The notes: generated by a model not told the origin, from the sequence alone. A stretch of 64,000 nucleotides of DNA from Anaerobaca lacustris (GCF_030012215.1 NZ_JASCXX010000008.1:62001-126000), one strand, 5' to 3'. Shown: positions 33,496 through 42,466, counted from the stretch's first letter. A program made the numbers and translations.

Positions 33496-34467
33496 ATGGC
33501 AAATGCGGCGGTGTTTTTCGATCGTGACGGGACCCTCATCGAGGACCCGGGGTACCTGAGCCACCCCGACCAGGTCAAGCTGCTCGACGGCGCCGCCGAG
33601 GTGCTCAAGGAGGTCGGGCTGCTCGGGTACAAGACGGTCGTCGTTTCGAACCAGTCGGCGGTCGCACGGGGAATCGTCTCGGAAGAGATGCTCGAGCGCA
33701 TCCACCAGCGTCTGCGGGAGTTGCTGGCGATCAAAGGGGCGTCGCTCGACGGGATCTACTACTGCCCGTATCATCCGGACGGCGTGATCCCGAACTACCG
33801 GCGCGACAGCGACTGGCGAAAGCCCGAGCCGGGCATGCTGCTGGCGGCCGCCGAGGAAATGGACCTCGATCTGAAACAGTCGTGGATGGTCGGCGACAGC
33901 GGTCGCGACGTCGAGGCCGGGCGTCGGGCGGGTTGCCGAACGATTCTTCTGCGTTCCGGACCCGCCGATCCCGATGTCTCCGACGACGGCCGGCCGGACC
34001 ACGTTGCGGTCAATCTTAGAGAGGCTGCCAATATGATTAAGAACTTCGATCCGTCGTCGCGAGAAGAACCGTTTCAGGCCGTCGCGTCGGAAGCCGACAT
34101 GGCCTCCGAGCACGACTACAAAGTGACGCCCTTGGAGGCCGAGCAACTGCGAATCGAGCCGCCGCAGGTGGAGGATGCTGATGCGCTGGACGAGCAGGCC
34201 GAGCCCGACCGGGAGACGACGGCGCTGCTCGTTGACATCCTCGAACAGCTCAAACGGATGCAGAAGGCCGAGATGTTCGGTGAGTTCTCGATCATGCGGC
34301 TGCTGGCCGGGATCGTGCAGGTCTTCGTATTGTTCTGTCTGCTGATGGCGATCTGGTTTCTCATGAGCCCGGACCGCCAGACCACATCCATCTTCCTGTC
34401 GCTGGGCTTCGGGACCGTCTTGCAGTTGATGGCCCTGACGTTCTACATCATGCAGGGTCGGCAATGA
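33496..34467 (+). CDS. gmhB: GmhB-type heptose bisphosphatase fused to a two-helix membrane domain
   Basis: Residues about 1-178 are a HAD phosphatase of the histidinol-phosphatase/GmhB type: FFDRDGTLIEDPGYLSH (nucleophile Asp), VVVSNQSAVARGI, CPYHPDG (zinc-loop Cys/His) and KPEPGMLLAAA. It should remove the 7-phosphate in ADP-heptose synthesis. Stand-alone GmhB is about 180-190 residues; this protein is 323. The extra C-terminal part has an acidic linker, a short heptad-like helix (LLVDILEQLKRMQKAEMF) and two transmembrane segments (LLAGIVQVFVLFCLLMAIWFL and FLSLGFGTVLQLMALTFYIM). The fusion would tether the enzyme to the membrane. The next gene starts two bases after the stop. Confidence 0.9.
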   Translation: MANAAVFFDRDGTLIEDPGYLSHPDQVKLLDGAAEVLKEVGLLGYKTVVVSNQSAVARGIVSEEMLERIHQRLRELLAIKGASLDGIYYCPYHPDGVIPNYRRDSDWRKPEPGMLLAAAEEMDLDLKQSWMVGDSGRDVEAGRRAGCRTILLRSGPADPDVSDDGRPDHVAVNLREAANMIKNFDPSSREEPFQAVASEADMASEHDYKVTPLEAEQLRIEPPQVEDADALDEQAEPDRETTALLVDILEQLKRMQKAEMFGEFSIMRLLAGIVQVFVLFCLLMAIWFLMSPDRQTTSIFLSLGFGTVLQLMALTFYIMQGRQ

Positions 34468-34468
34468 G

Positions 34469-35518
34469 ATGAATTCAAACCTCGCCCACGTCAGAACACT
34501 GGCCGTACGCTGCCCCAACTGGGTCGGCGACATCGTCATGGCCACGCCCGTCTTCGAGTGTCTCCGGCGGAACCTGCCCGGGGCCCGAATCCTCGGTCTG
34601 CTCAAGGGCCCCGCCCAGAAGATCCTGCGCGACAGCCCCTGGTTCGACGGATTCATCGACGGCAACGATAGGTCGTGGGCAGGCTTTCGGAAGATGCGAG
34701 GCCAGTTGCGTGCGGCGCGCCCCGACGCGGCGATTCTGCTGACCAACTCTGTGCGATCGGCGTTGACCCTCCGCCTGGCCGGCGTCAAGACGCTCTACGG
34801 CTACCGCCGTGAGTGGCGCACCGCCCTGCTGGCCGGCGGCCCAACCGTGGCCCGCGAGGCAGGCCGGATCGTCCCGATCCCCATGATCGACTACTACCTG
34901 GAGATCTGCCGCTGGCTCGGCCTCGAGGTCGCCGCCGACGCCAGGCCGCGACTATTCTACAGCGATTCCGTCGGCCGACAAGCACAGGCAATTCTGGCCA
35001 AACACGGCATCGGCGAAACCGACTTCGTCGTCGGCCTCAATCCCGGCGCCAGCTTCGGCTCGTCCAAGTGCTGGCCGCCGGAGTATTTCGCCGAGTTGGC
35101 CGAGCTGTGCGAGCGGAACCTGGCGGCCAAGGTCGTGCTCCTGTCCGGACCGGGCGAAGAGGCGATCGTACAGGCCATCCTGGACCGCACCCGGGCCAAG
35201 GCCATCGACCTGCGGTCCGAAAAGATCGACCTCGAACTGCTCAAGCCCGTGGTCGAACGCTGCAATCTCATGATTACCAACGACACGGGGCCGCGTCATT
35301 ATGCGGTGGCGTTCGACGTGCCCGTCGTGGTCGTCATGGGGCCGACCGATCCTCGCTACACCGAGGCAAACACGGACCGCACCGTCGTCGTACGCAGGGA
35401 ATTGGCGTGCTCGCCCTGCCACCTGAAGGTCTGTCCGAGGCAGCACGAGTGCATGAGAGAAATCCGGCCGGCTGAGGTCTTCTCGGCGGCCGAAACCCTG
35501 TTGAGCGTGTGTGCGTAA
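34469..35518 (+). CDS. waaF: GT9 heptosyltransferase (RfaF/WaaF-like)
   Basis: ADP-heptose:LPS heptosyltransferase of GT family 9, 349 residues. N-terminal VRCPNWVGDIVMATPVFECL is the acceptor-side signature; the donor side shows GLNPGASFGSSKCWPPEYFAEL and TNDTGPRHYAVAFDVPVVVVMG with the ADP-heptose-binding DTGP. It ends with CSPCHLKVCPRQHECM, a cysteine pattern common in WaaF-type enzymes. It follows gmhB directly and the next gene overlaps its stop. The exact acceptor (first or second heptose) is not certain. Confidence 0.92.
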   Translation: MNSNLAHVRTLAVRCPNWVGDIVMATPVFECLRRNLPGARILGLLKGPAQKILRDSPWFDGFIDGNDRSWAGFRKMRGQLRAARPDAAILLTNSVRSALTLRLAGVKTLYGYRREWRTALLAGGPTVAREAGRIVPIPMIDYYLEICRWLGLEVAADARPRLFYSDSVGRQAQAILAKHGIGETDFVVGLNPGASFGSSKCWPPEYFAELAELCERNLAAKVVLLSGPGEEAIVQAILDRTRAKAIDLRSEKIDLELLKPVVERCNLMITNDTGPRHYAVAFDVPVVVVMGPTDPRYTEANTDRTVVVRRELACSPCHLKVCPRQHECMREIRPAEVFSAAETLLSVCA

Positions 35519-35519
35519 T

Positions 35520-37103
35520 ATGGACCCTGCAATCTACCAGCAGAAGTGGCACAAGCTGCGGGAGAGCAAAGCCGATCCGGAGGCCCTCCATCATCTGTCG
35601 CGGCAGATCGCCTTTTCGTTTATCGACCGCTATTTCCAGAAGGGCCTTTACGAGCCGGCCTACATCGACCTGCTCTGCGAGATGGGGACCTCCCACGCCA
35701 AGCCGGACCTGGACAACGTCGCCGCGGCGGCCCTGTTCGGCATCGTCGTGGAGAAGCTCTGCGACGACTTCGAGGAACTGCCGGTCGAACTCTACAGCCG
35801 AGTCATGTGCCAGATCATCTCGTTCTGTCGAACGGTCCCCGCCGGTCGGACCCTCGACGAGACGCTCGCCGGCTTCGGCATCACCTCGCCCGAACAACTG
35901 TACGAACGGGCGATGTCCACCCACACGAAGTCATATCGCTACGACAGTCGCAATGCACCGTCGCGCATCGTGCTGCTGTCGCGCGTGACGATTGGCGCCG
36001 ACGTCGCCATCCTCAGCGTGATGATCCGGCGATTGCAGAGGCTCTTCCCTCAGGTGGATATCGTCGTGATCGGCAACGGCAAGCTCGCCGGGCTGTTCGA
36101 GGGCGATCCCCGCATCCGCCTGCGCGCGACCAGCTACGCCCGCCGGGGAGGCCTGTTCGAGCGGTTCGCCTCGTGGCACGCCGCACTGGAGATCCTTCGA
36201 GACGAGATGCCTGAAGACGGCGAGCGGTCGATCCTCGTCATCGACCCGGACTCGCGCATCTCCCAGCTTGGCGTGCTCCCGTTGCTGCATGGCCAGAATT
36301 ACCTGTTCTTCAACACCCGCAACCACGCCGCCTCGACGCGGGGCCGGTGCATGGCCGAACTGGCCAACGACTGGATGGACGCGGTCTTCGGCGACGCCGA
36401 ATTCCGCCATCCGACAGTCTGGACGGCCCCGGCGACCCTGGAAACCGCGCGAACGCGAATCGACCTGCTGCGCGCCGGCGGCGCCAAACGCGTGATTGCC
36501 GTCAACCTCGGGGTTGGACAGAACCCTCGCAAACGGGTGAGCCTCGAATTCGAGAAACGGCTCGTGCGGGCCCTGGCCGCCGTCCCGAATACCGTGGTCC
36601 TTCTCGATCGCGGGTTCGGTCCCGACGAGACCGAGCGGGCCTGGCAGATCATGGCGGACGCCCGGCATTGCGGCCTGCCCTGCATCGAGACGCATTTTTC
36701 CGCGCCGAACTTCCCGTCGATCGCGCACGGCGTTCTCGTCGTCGAATGCGGCATTGCGGAAGTCGCCGCGTTGATCGCCCACAGCGACGAGTACATCGGC
36801 TACGACTCGGCCTGCCAGCACGTGGCCGCGGCCGTCAAGACACCGACGTTGACGGTCTTCGCCGGCAGCAACAACATGAACTTCGTCCGCCGCTGGAGCG
36901 CCTGCGGCGACACCGAATGCCGGATCGTCCACGTCAACACACTGACCGACCCGCAGCACGTCGATATCGACGAAGTCATCATGCGGATCACACAGGAACG
37001 AGCGAGCCGTTCGCTCGCGAACCCACAGCAGAGGATTCATGACGTCCGAAAGGACAGGCGCAAACGGGTATCGGCACAGGAGCCGGCAACCCAATCGGAG
37101 TGA
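35520..37103 (+). CDS. GT9-like glycosyltransferase family protein
   Basis: Large GT-B-type protein, 527 residues from the ATG at 35520; the frame can start at GTG 35511 inside the waaF gene. The first ~140 residues are a helical region with no recognised domain. The rest resembles heptosyltransferases: SRVTIGADVAILSVMIRRLQ, VIAVNLGVGQNPRKRVSLEF and an ADP-sugar-site-like GYDSACQHVAAAVKTPTLTVF. The substitutions (DSACQHVA for DTGPMHIA) suggest a different donor or acceptor. It lies in the LPS operon between waaF and a radical SAM gene. Role in core assembly inferred from context. Confidence 0.75.
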   Translation: MDPAIYQQKWHKLRESKADPEALHHLSRQIAFSFIDRYFQKGLYEPAYIDLLCEMGTSHAKPDLDNVAAAALFGIVVEKLCDDFEELPVELYSRVMCQIISFCRTVPAGRTLDETLAGFGITSPEQLYERAMSTHTKSYRYDSRNAPSRIVLLSRVTIGADVAILSVMIRRLQRLFPQVDIVVIGNGKLAGLFEGDPRIRLRATSYARRGGLFERFASWHAALEILRDEMPEDGERSILVIDPDSRISQLGVLPLLHGQNYLFFNTRNHAASTRGRCMAELANDWMDAVFGDAEFRHPTVWTAPATLETARTRIDLLRAGGAKRVIAVNLGVGQNPRKRVSLEFEKRLVRALAAVPNTVVLLDRGFGPDETERAWQIMADARHCGLPCIETHFSAPNFPSIAHGVLVVECGIAEVAALIAHSDEYIGYDSACQHVAAAVKTPTLTVFAGSNNMNFVRRWSACGDTECRIVHVNTLTDPQHVDIDEVIMRITQERASRSLANPQQRIHDVRKDRRKRVSAQEPATQSE

Positions 37104-37127
37104 GACATCGGCACGACGCCCACGGCA

Positions 37128-38642
37128 ATGAAAGTACTGTTCATCTATCCCTCGGCCGACTCGCAGTTGGGCTTCAACTACGGCGTCGCCCACATGACCT
37201 CGATCCTGAAACGCGCCGGACACGACGTCGCCTTCTGGCAGCTCTGCGAGGAGATCGCGCCGCTGCCCACCGAGCCGGAGTTTGTCGAGCGAATCGCCCG
37301 CGAGAAGCCCGACGTCCTGGCCTTCTCCGTGGTGACCAACCAATGGGCGTACGCCCGAAGGCTGGCCACGTGGGCGAGAGCGAAGTTCTCGGTCCCCTTC
37401 GTCATCGGCGGCGTCCACACGCTGATGTGTGTCGAAGAGGTGCTCGAAACCGGTCTGTTCGACTACGCGTTCCGCGGCGAATGCGAGGACGCCTTCCTGG
37501 AGTTCGTCGAGCGGCTCGACCGGGGCCAATCCGTCGAGTCCGTCCCCAATCTCGCGTTCGTCCGAGACGGCCGGATGCAGGTCAATCCCGTCGGTCCCCT
37601 GCCCGAGCTGACCCGACTGCCGCTGAAGGACTACGAGAGCATGGACTTCCAGCGGATGATCGACGCCAAGCACGGGTGGGTCGGGCTGATGGCCTCGCGG
37701 GGCTGCCCCTTCTCCTGCACGTACTGCTTCAACCACGTGATGGTCGAGACGTACAAACGCGACCTTCAGTGCAGCTTCAAGGGCCTCAACTACATCCGCC
37801 GATTCAGCGTCGAGCAGATGATCGAGGAGATCGAGTACCTGCTGAAGAACTACCGCAACATCCGCATGTTCATCTTCGACGACGACCTGTTCACCTTCGA
37901 CAAGGCCTATGTTGACGCGTTCTGCCGGGCCTATCGCAAGGCCAGCGACATCCCGTTCGTGGTCAACGCCCATGTCGGCTTCTTCGACGACGAGTGCGCC
38001 GCGGCGCTGGCCGGGGCCGGCTGCAAGATCGTCAAGTTCGGCGTCGAATCGGGCAGTGAGACCGTCCGCCGCACCATCCTGAACCGGCACATGAGCAACG
38101 ATCACATCGTCGAGGCGATGGCCGCCGTACAGCGGCACGGAATGCACAGTTCGGTCTTCATCATCATCGGCTTTCCCCACGAAGGGCGCGAGGACGTGCT
38201 CGACACGGTCCGGCTGCTCGGCCGGGCCCGCCCCGGACGCTTCCGCTGGACGTTCTTCTTCCCCTTCCCCGGCACGAAGAGCCACCAGATCAGTCTCGAC
38301 GGCGGCTACATCAACCCCGAGAAGATGGAGCGGCTCAAGAACTTTACCGACGAGTCGTGCCTGGACTTCGATCCGGAGCACAATCTGCTGCTCAAGAAGA
38401 TCGGGCGGATCATGCCCTGGTTCGTCAATGCGTATTCCGACCTGCCCGTCGCCGACTTCTATCGGGACAAGGTCGAGGAGATCCTGGATATGGACGAGAC
38501 CCAATGGGACCGCGTCCGCGGCTCGCTGCTCGACCGCGACAAGGAGTATTCCCAACAGCACTGCGCCCGGGGCCTGTCGCACTACGCCGTCAAGTACAAC
38601 CGTTTCATGGGCGTAATCTCAGACTACTTCCTCCAGGACTGA
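37128..38642 (+). CDS. B12-binding-domain radical SAM protein
   Basis: Cobalamin-dependent radical SAM enzyme of 504 residues. The N-terminal ~130 residues have a B12-binding fold (VLFIYPSADSQLGFNYGVAHMTS, VPFVIGGVHTLMC as landmarks). The radical SAM cluster motif is RGCPFSCTYCFNH (C-x3-C-x2-C) near residue 190; further elements are FDDDLFTFDKAYVDAF and VKFGVESGSETVRR. Such enzymes methylate or rearrange unreactive carbons; many act in lipid, hopanoid or cell-envelope chemistry. It starts 25 nt after the GT9-like gene and sits inside the LPS operon, so it may modify lipid A or the core. Substrate unknown. Confidence 0.9.
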   Translation: MKVLFIYPSADSQLGFNYGVAHMTSILKRAGHDVAFWQLCEEIAPLPTEPEFVERIAREKPDVLAFSVVTNQWAYARRLATWARAKFSVPFVIGGVHTLMCVEEVLETGLFDYAFRGECEDAFLEFVERLDRGQSVESVPNLAFVRDGRMQVNPVGPLPELTRLPLKDYESMDFQRMIDAKHGWVGLMASRGCPFSCTYCFNHVMVETYKRDLQCSFKGLNYIRRFSVEQMIEEIEYLLKNYRNIRMFIFDDDLFTFDKAYVDAFCRAYRKASDIPFVVNAHVGFFDDECAAALAGAGCKIVKFGVESGSETVRRTILNRHMSNDHIVEAMAAVQRHGMHSSVFIIIGFPHEGREDVLDTVRLLGRARPGRFRWTFFFPFPGTKSHQISLDGGYINPEKMERLKNFTDESCLDFDPEHNLLLKKIGRIMPWFVNAYSDLPVADFYRDKVEEILDMDETQWDRVRGSLLDRDKEYSQQHCARGLSHYAVKYNRFMGVISDYFLQD

Positions 38643-38665
38643 TAGCCCACAGGTACGTCAACCGT

Positions 38666-39817
38666 ATGGACCGCCGACAGAACGATACGCTGGCCTTTTG
38701 CCTCTACAGATACTTCCCATACGGGGGGTTGCAGCGGGACATGCTGCGCATCGCCCTGGCCTGCCAGCAACGCGGCTACAGGATCGCGGTGTACACGACG
38801 GCCTGGGAAGGCGATGTGCCGCCCGGCTTCGAACTGCATCTGCATCGCCCCGCCGGCCTGACCAACCACGGCCGGATGCGACGATTCCACCAGTGGCTGA
38901 CCGAGCAACTGGCCCACCAGCCCGTCGCCTGCGTCGTCGGCTTCAACAAGATGCCCGGCCTCGACGTCTACTACGCCGCCGACGGCTGCCTGAAGGCCCG
39001 GGCAATCGAGGAACGAGGCTGCTTCTACCGATGGCTGCCCCGCTGTCGTCTGTATCAGGCATTTGAAGAGGCGGTATTCGGCAGCGCATCGCGCACGCAA
39101 ATCCTGATGATCTCGAAGCTTCAGCAAGCTTTGTATACCCGGTACTACGGGACGCCAGCACATCGAATTCGTTTCCTGCCGCCGAATGTGGCGAAGGATC
39201 GCGTCGCCGGGCCGGATGCGCCCCAGGTCCGCCGAGCCTTCCGAGAAGAATTCGAGTTGCAGGACAGCGACCGCCTGCTCCTCCAGGTGGGGTCGGGCTT
39301 CCGCACCAAGGGGCTGGATCGTTCGTTGCGGGCCTTGGCGAGTCTGCCGGACAGCCTGAGGGCCCGGACGCGTTTCTATGTCGTGGGAGATGATGACAAC
39401 AGACGCTACATGCGACTGCTGCGACGGCTCGGCATCGCTGGTCACGTGACGTTTCTCGGGGCCAGGGATGATGTCCCTCGAATTCTCATCGGGGCCGATC
39501 TCCTGATCCATCCGGCCCGCCACGAGAATACGGGCACCGTCCTGCTCGAAGCCCTGGCCTGCGGCCTACCGGCCATCGCCACCGCCGTTTGCGGCTACGC
39601 CCATTGCATCGAGCGGGCCCAAGCCGGCTGGGTGATTCCGGAGCCCTTCGATCAACGCGTCTTCAACCGCCAGGTCCGCAAGGCGCTTGAAAATGATCGG
39701 TTGGCGGAGTTGGGCCGTCGAGGCATCGCATTCGCCCAAACCGAAGATCTGCACGGCATGGTCGACGCCGCCGTGGAGGCCATTGAGAAGCTTGCGTCCG
39801 CGCGAGCTGGACGATAG
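38666..39817 (+). CDS. waaG: GT4 glycosyltransferase, WaaG-like LPS core enzyme
   Basis: Retaining GT-B enzyme of 383 residues resembling the LPS core glucosyltransferase WaaG. N-terminal LAFCLYRYFPYGGLQRDMLR is very close to the WaaG start; the middle has VVGFNKMPGLDVYYAADGCL, and the donor site contains LLQVGSGFRTKGLDRSLRAL and HPARHENTGTVLLEALACGLP with the conserved Glu pair. ATG at 38666, 23 nt after the radical SAM gene; longer in-frame readings overlap that gene. Next gene is the waaP-like kinase, the same order as in enterobacterial core clusters. Confidence 0.92.
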   Translation: MDRRQNDTLAFCLYRYFPYGGLQRDMLRIALACQQRGYRIAVYTTAWEGDVPPGFELHLHRPAGLTNHGRMRRFHQWLTEQLAHQPVACVVGFNKMPGLDVYYAADGCLKARAIEERGCFYRWLPRCRLYQAFEEAVFGSASRTQILMISKLQQALYTRYYGTPAHRIRFLPPNVAKDRVAGPDAPQVRRAFREEFELQDSDRLLLQVGSGFRTKGLDRSLRALASLPDSLRARTRFYVVGDDDNRRYMRLLRRLGIAGHVTFLGARDDVPRILIGADLLIHPARHENTGTVLLEALACGLPAIATAVCGYAHCIERAQAGWVIPEPFDQRVFNRQVRKALENDRLAELGRRGIAFAQTEDLHGMVDAAVEAIEKLASARAGR

Positions 39818-39904
39818 ACTCAGGTTTTGTCCATGTGACGGGCAGTGAATGGCCCACGGCGGGCCGGCGGAAGCAAGCCGGTGCGTCCTGCGGTTTGGGG
39901 ATCT

Positions 39905-40756
39905 ATGAGAGAGCTGTTCCTATCTGAGACATTTCGCAATCTCTGGCAGGACAAAGACCCCTTTCAGCAAGCAGACCTGCTGACCGGCAAGGTCTTTCGC
40001 CAAATGAAGTCGCGTAAGACCCTCCGCTTCACGGTCAATGAAAAGGCGTATTTTCTCAAGGTCCATCGCGGCATCGGCTGGGTGGAAATCGCCAAGGAGT
40101 TGGTCCAATTTAAGCGGCCGGTGCTGGGCGCCGAGAACGAATGGCGGGCCCTGAATCTTCTCAAGCGGATCGGGGTTGAGACGATGACGCCCGGCGCCTA
40201 TGGTACGCGAGGCATCAGCCCGGCGTCTCGACGCTCGTTCATCATCACCGAGGAGCTGACCGACACGCTCAGTCTGGAAGACCTCTGCAAGGACTGGCCC
40301 CGTCGGCCGCCTTCGTTCCGGCTTCGGACCGCGTTGATCGAGCGGGTCGCCTCGATGGTCCGCCAGATGCACCGGCACGGCATGAACCATCGCGACTGCT
40401 ACATCTGCCACTTCCACCTGGACGTCTCAGCCGGACGCGACCGGGTCGATCCCGAGCGCTTTCACCTGTATGTGATCGACCTGCATCGGGCCCGGATTCG
40501 ACGCCGGGTCCCCACGCGATGGATCGTCAAAGACCTGGCCGGCCTGTACTTCTCCGCCATGGACATCGGCCTGACCCGAACCGACCGCCTGCGATTCGTC
40601 CGGATCTACGAAGGAGATTCATGGCGTGCCGCCCTCGGAAGCCGTCGGCGTTTCTGGAAGAGAGTCGAATGCACGGCCGCATCACTGTACCGAAAGCATG
40701 TGGGCCGCGTCTGCACCCGATGCGTCCAGGTACTCTCGTACGCCGGCCTTGACTGA
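39905..40756 (+). CDS. waaP: LPS core heptose kinase, WaaP/RfaP-like
   Basis: Kinase that phosphorylates the inner-core heptose of LPS, 283 residues from the ATG at 39905 (MRELFLSETFRNLWQDKDPF). The family-specific catalytic loop GMNHRDCYICHFHL is intact, with the base Asp in HRD, and the ATP-side Lys lies in KAYFLKVHRGIGWVEIAKEL. LYVIDLHRARIRRR carries the second metal-binding Asp. It is the last complete gene of the first LPS operon; its TGA is followed by AAAGGGAGG and a six-codon frame. Confidence 0.93.
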   Translation: MRELFLSETFRNLWQDKDPFQQADLLTGKVFRQMKSRKTLRFTVNEKAYFLKVHRGIGWVEIAKELVQFKRPVLGAENEWRALNLLKRIGVETMTPGAYGTRGISPASRRSFIITEELTDTLSLEDLCKDWPRRPPSFRLRTALIERVASMVRQMHRHGMNHRDCYICHFHLDVSAGRDRVDPERFHLYVIDLHRARIRRRVPTRWIVKDLAGLYFSAMDIGLTRTDRLRFVRIYEGDSWRAALGSRRRFWKRVECTAASLYRKHVGRVCTRCVQVLSYAGLD

Positions 40757-40769
40757 AAGGGAGGTTCCA

Positions 40770-40790
40770 ATGCAGAGGATTCTCGTGTGA
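40770..40790 (+). other. Six-codon remnant frame with strong ribosome-binding site
   Basis: AAAGGGAGGTTCCA followed by ATG and MQRILV then TGA. The position (14 nt after waaP) and the sequence resemble the start of a lost gene, though a chance match is possible. Confidence 0.3.
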
Positions 40791-40816
40791 TCCATCTGGC
40801 GGCGTCCGTTCTCCCA

Positions 40817-40845
40817 TTGACAGGCACGTGCGGCAGTTCTATAGT
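40817..40845 (+). promoter_or_regulatory. Strong sigma-70-type promoter
   Basis: Perfect TTGACA (40817-40822), 17-nt spacer, TATAGT (40840-40845). It lies about 95 nt before the methyltransferase gene at 40941 and starts the second LPS-related operon. Confidence 0.75.
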
Positions 40846-40940
40846 CTACCGGCTAGGTCTGGGCCAAGAATCAAGAACTCTTGTTGCCGGCTCATGATGG
40901 CTGGACAACACTCGACCAGGGATGCTCAGGAGGTTTTTGA

Positions 40941-41585
40941 ATGTCGGATGAGGTTTCGCGCGGAAGGCTTCCGGAGAACGCTACTATTGATGCGGCGCGA
41001 GCGTATGAGGATAAACGATTCGGCCGCAGATCGAGGATGCAGCGTCTCAACGCCAAAGAACGAGAGTTCGCCAAGCACGTTTTCCAGATGGCGGGTCCGC
41101 GACCGCGAGTTGTCGACATTCCCTGCGGCAGCGGCCGGTTCTTTGACATATTCTCTGTTGCCCAGGAGTATGTCATGGCCGATATCTCACCGAGCATGCT
41201 CCAAGTGGTCCGCGAACGGTTCGGTCCACCGCCGCACGTGCGTCTGATGGAAACCAATGTCAGTAAGATCCCTCTTCCAGACAACAGCGCAGACCTTTGT
41301 TTCTGTATGCGTCTGTTTCATCACTTCCCGTCCGACGAGGTCCGACTGGCGGCCCTGCGGGAACTCGCCCGTGTATCGAGCGGCTATATTGCCCTCAGCT
41401 TCTACAACAAGGAATCTCTGCGCTATCGATGGCGGAAGATGCTGGGAAAAAGGATCCGGGGCCACTACATCGGATTCAACGACCTGGCAGCACTGGCCCA
41501 GCAGGTCGGCCTTACCGTCTGTGAGCGTATCCCCACCAGGAACCTGCTTGAGCAGCAATGCTTCATCACTCTCAAGAAATCCTGA
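40941..41585 (+). CDS. Class I SAM-dependent methyltransferase
   Basis: Methyltransferase of 214 residues. Motif I is VVDIPCGSGRFFDIF, followed by MADISPSMLQVVRERFG (motif II) and NSADLCFCMRLFHHFP (motif IV region). Acceptor unknown; the surroundings suggest a sugar or lipid of the cell envelope. AGGAGG precedes the ATG. The TGA overlaps the next ATG (TGATG), so it is coupled to the kinase-like gene. It is the first gene behind the promoter at 40817. Confidence 0.88.
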   Translation: MSDEVSRGRLPENATIDAARAYEDKRFGRRSRMQRLNAKEREFAKHVFQMAGPRPRVVDIPCGSGRFFDIFSVAQEYVMADISPSMLQVVRERFGPPPHVRLMETNVSKIPLPDNSADLCFCMRLFHHFPSDEVRLAALRELARVSSGYIALSFYNKESLRYRWRKMLGKRIRGHYIGFNDLAALAQQVGLTVCERIPTRNLLEQQCFITLKKS

Positions 41586-42466
41586 TGCCGCCGACCCCCG
41601 GGCCTTTTGCGAGGCATCGCATGGTCGCCGAAACGCTGGGGCACAGGCATGAAGATCGATTCGGCACCGTGTGGCACCTGGCAGATCGTGATATGGTCAC
41701 GGCTGCCGAATTTGTCTCACAAGTCGCTGCTGCCCCGCCGGGATCGATACTGCCGACGGGAGTCGAGATCCTCCGGCAGCGAGGGAGCAGGCGGGTTCTG
41801 CGCATGACGGCGCGCGAGGATGAGCAGGCGACCGTCGTGGCGAAGATATTCCGACTGTCGTCCCTCTACCGGCGGCTGCGCCACCAGTTCGCAGGTTACA
41901 ATCGATTTGCGCTCGGCGAAGCAGCTAACATGATCACCGCCGCCGGTCGCGGCCTGGACGTACCGCGAGTATATGGTTACGGATACACGAGAGGCAGATC
42001 AGGGATCATCAAGACCGACGTGCTGATAATGGAGGATCTGACCTCGTGCGTACCGGTGGGGGAACTGCTTGAGCGCCATGCCGCGAACCGAGACACGTGT
42101 GAGGAGATTCTGAATGGGTCGGCTCGGATCTTCACGGGCCTGTTCCGCGCCGGCTGCAACCACATCGACGTCAATCCAGGCGCCATTCTTCTCGATCGCG
42201 ACAACTGGACGAAGGCGTTTCTGCTGGATTTTGAGCACGCGACGTTCCACCGCATGCCAAGCCTTGAGATTCTGGCCTTCGAAGCGGCCTACTTTTCTAG
42301 ATCCTGTCGACGATGGGTAGACAAGGACATGATCGACCGTTGGTTCGCCCGCCTTGTGGAGGCGACAGGAGTGACGGATCCCGGCGGCATCAAGGTGCTG
42401 ACAGACCGCTTCAGGCGTTACCTGAACCGCATCATGAGTCGCAGAGAACGAAGAAAGATACGTTGA
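41585..42466 (+). CDS. LPS kinase-like protein, possible pseudokinase
   Basis: Protein of 293 residues with the Kdo/heptose kinase fold. VVAKIFRLSSLYRRLRHQF carries the expected ATP-binding Lys; the catalytic loop reads CNHIDVNPGAILLDRD and the metal loop FLLDFEHATFHRM. In related kinases the fifth residue after the catalytic Asp is an Asn that binds metal (HxDxxPxN); here it is Ala. It could be a catalytically weakened or regulatory homologue, or use another ligand. Start at 41585 overlaps the methyltransferase stop by one base. Substrate unknown; function in LPS modification inferred from place. Confidence 0.78.
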   Translation: MPPTPGPFARHRMVAETLGHRHEDRFGTVWHLADRDMVTAAEFVSQVAAAPPGSILPTGVEILRQRGSRRVLRMTAREDEQATVVAKIFRLSSLYRRLRHQFAGYNRFALGEAANMITAAGRGLDVPRVYGYGYTRGRSGIIKTDVLIMEDLTSCVPVGELLERHAANRDTCEEILNGSARIFTGLFRAGCNHIDVNPGAILLDRDNWTKAFLLDFEHATFHRMPSLEILAFEAAYFSRSCRRWVDKDMIDRWFARLVEATGVTDPGGIKVLTDRFRRYLNRIMSRRERRKIR

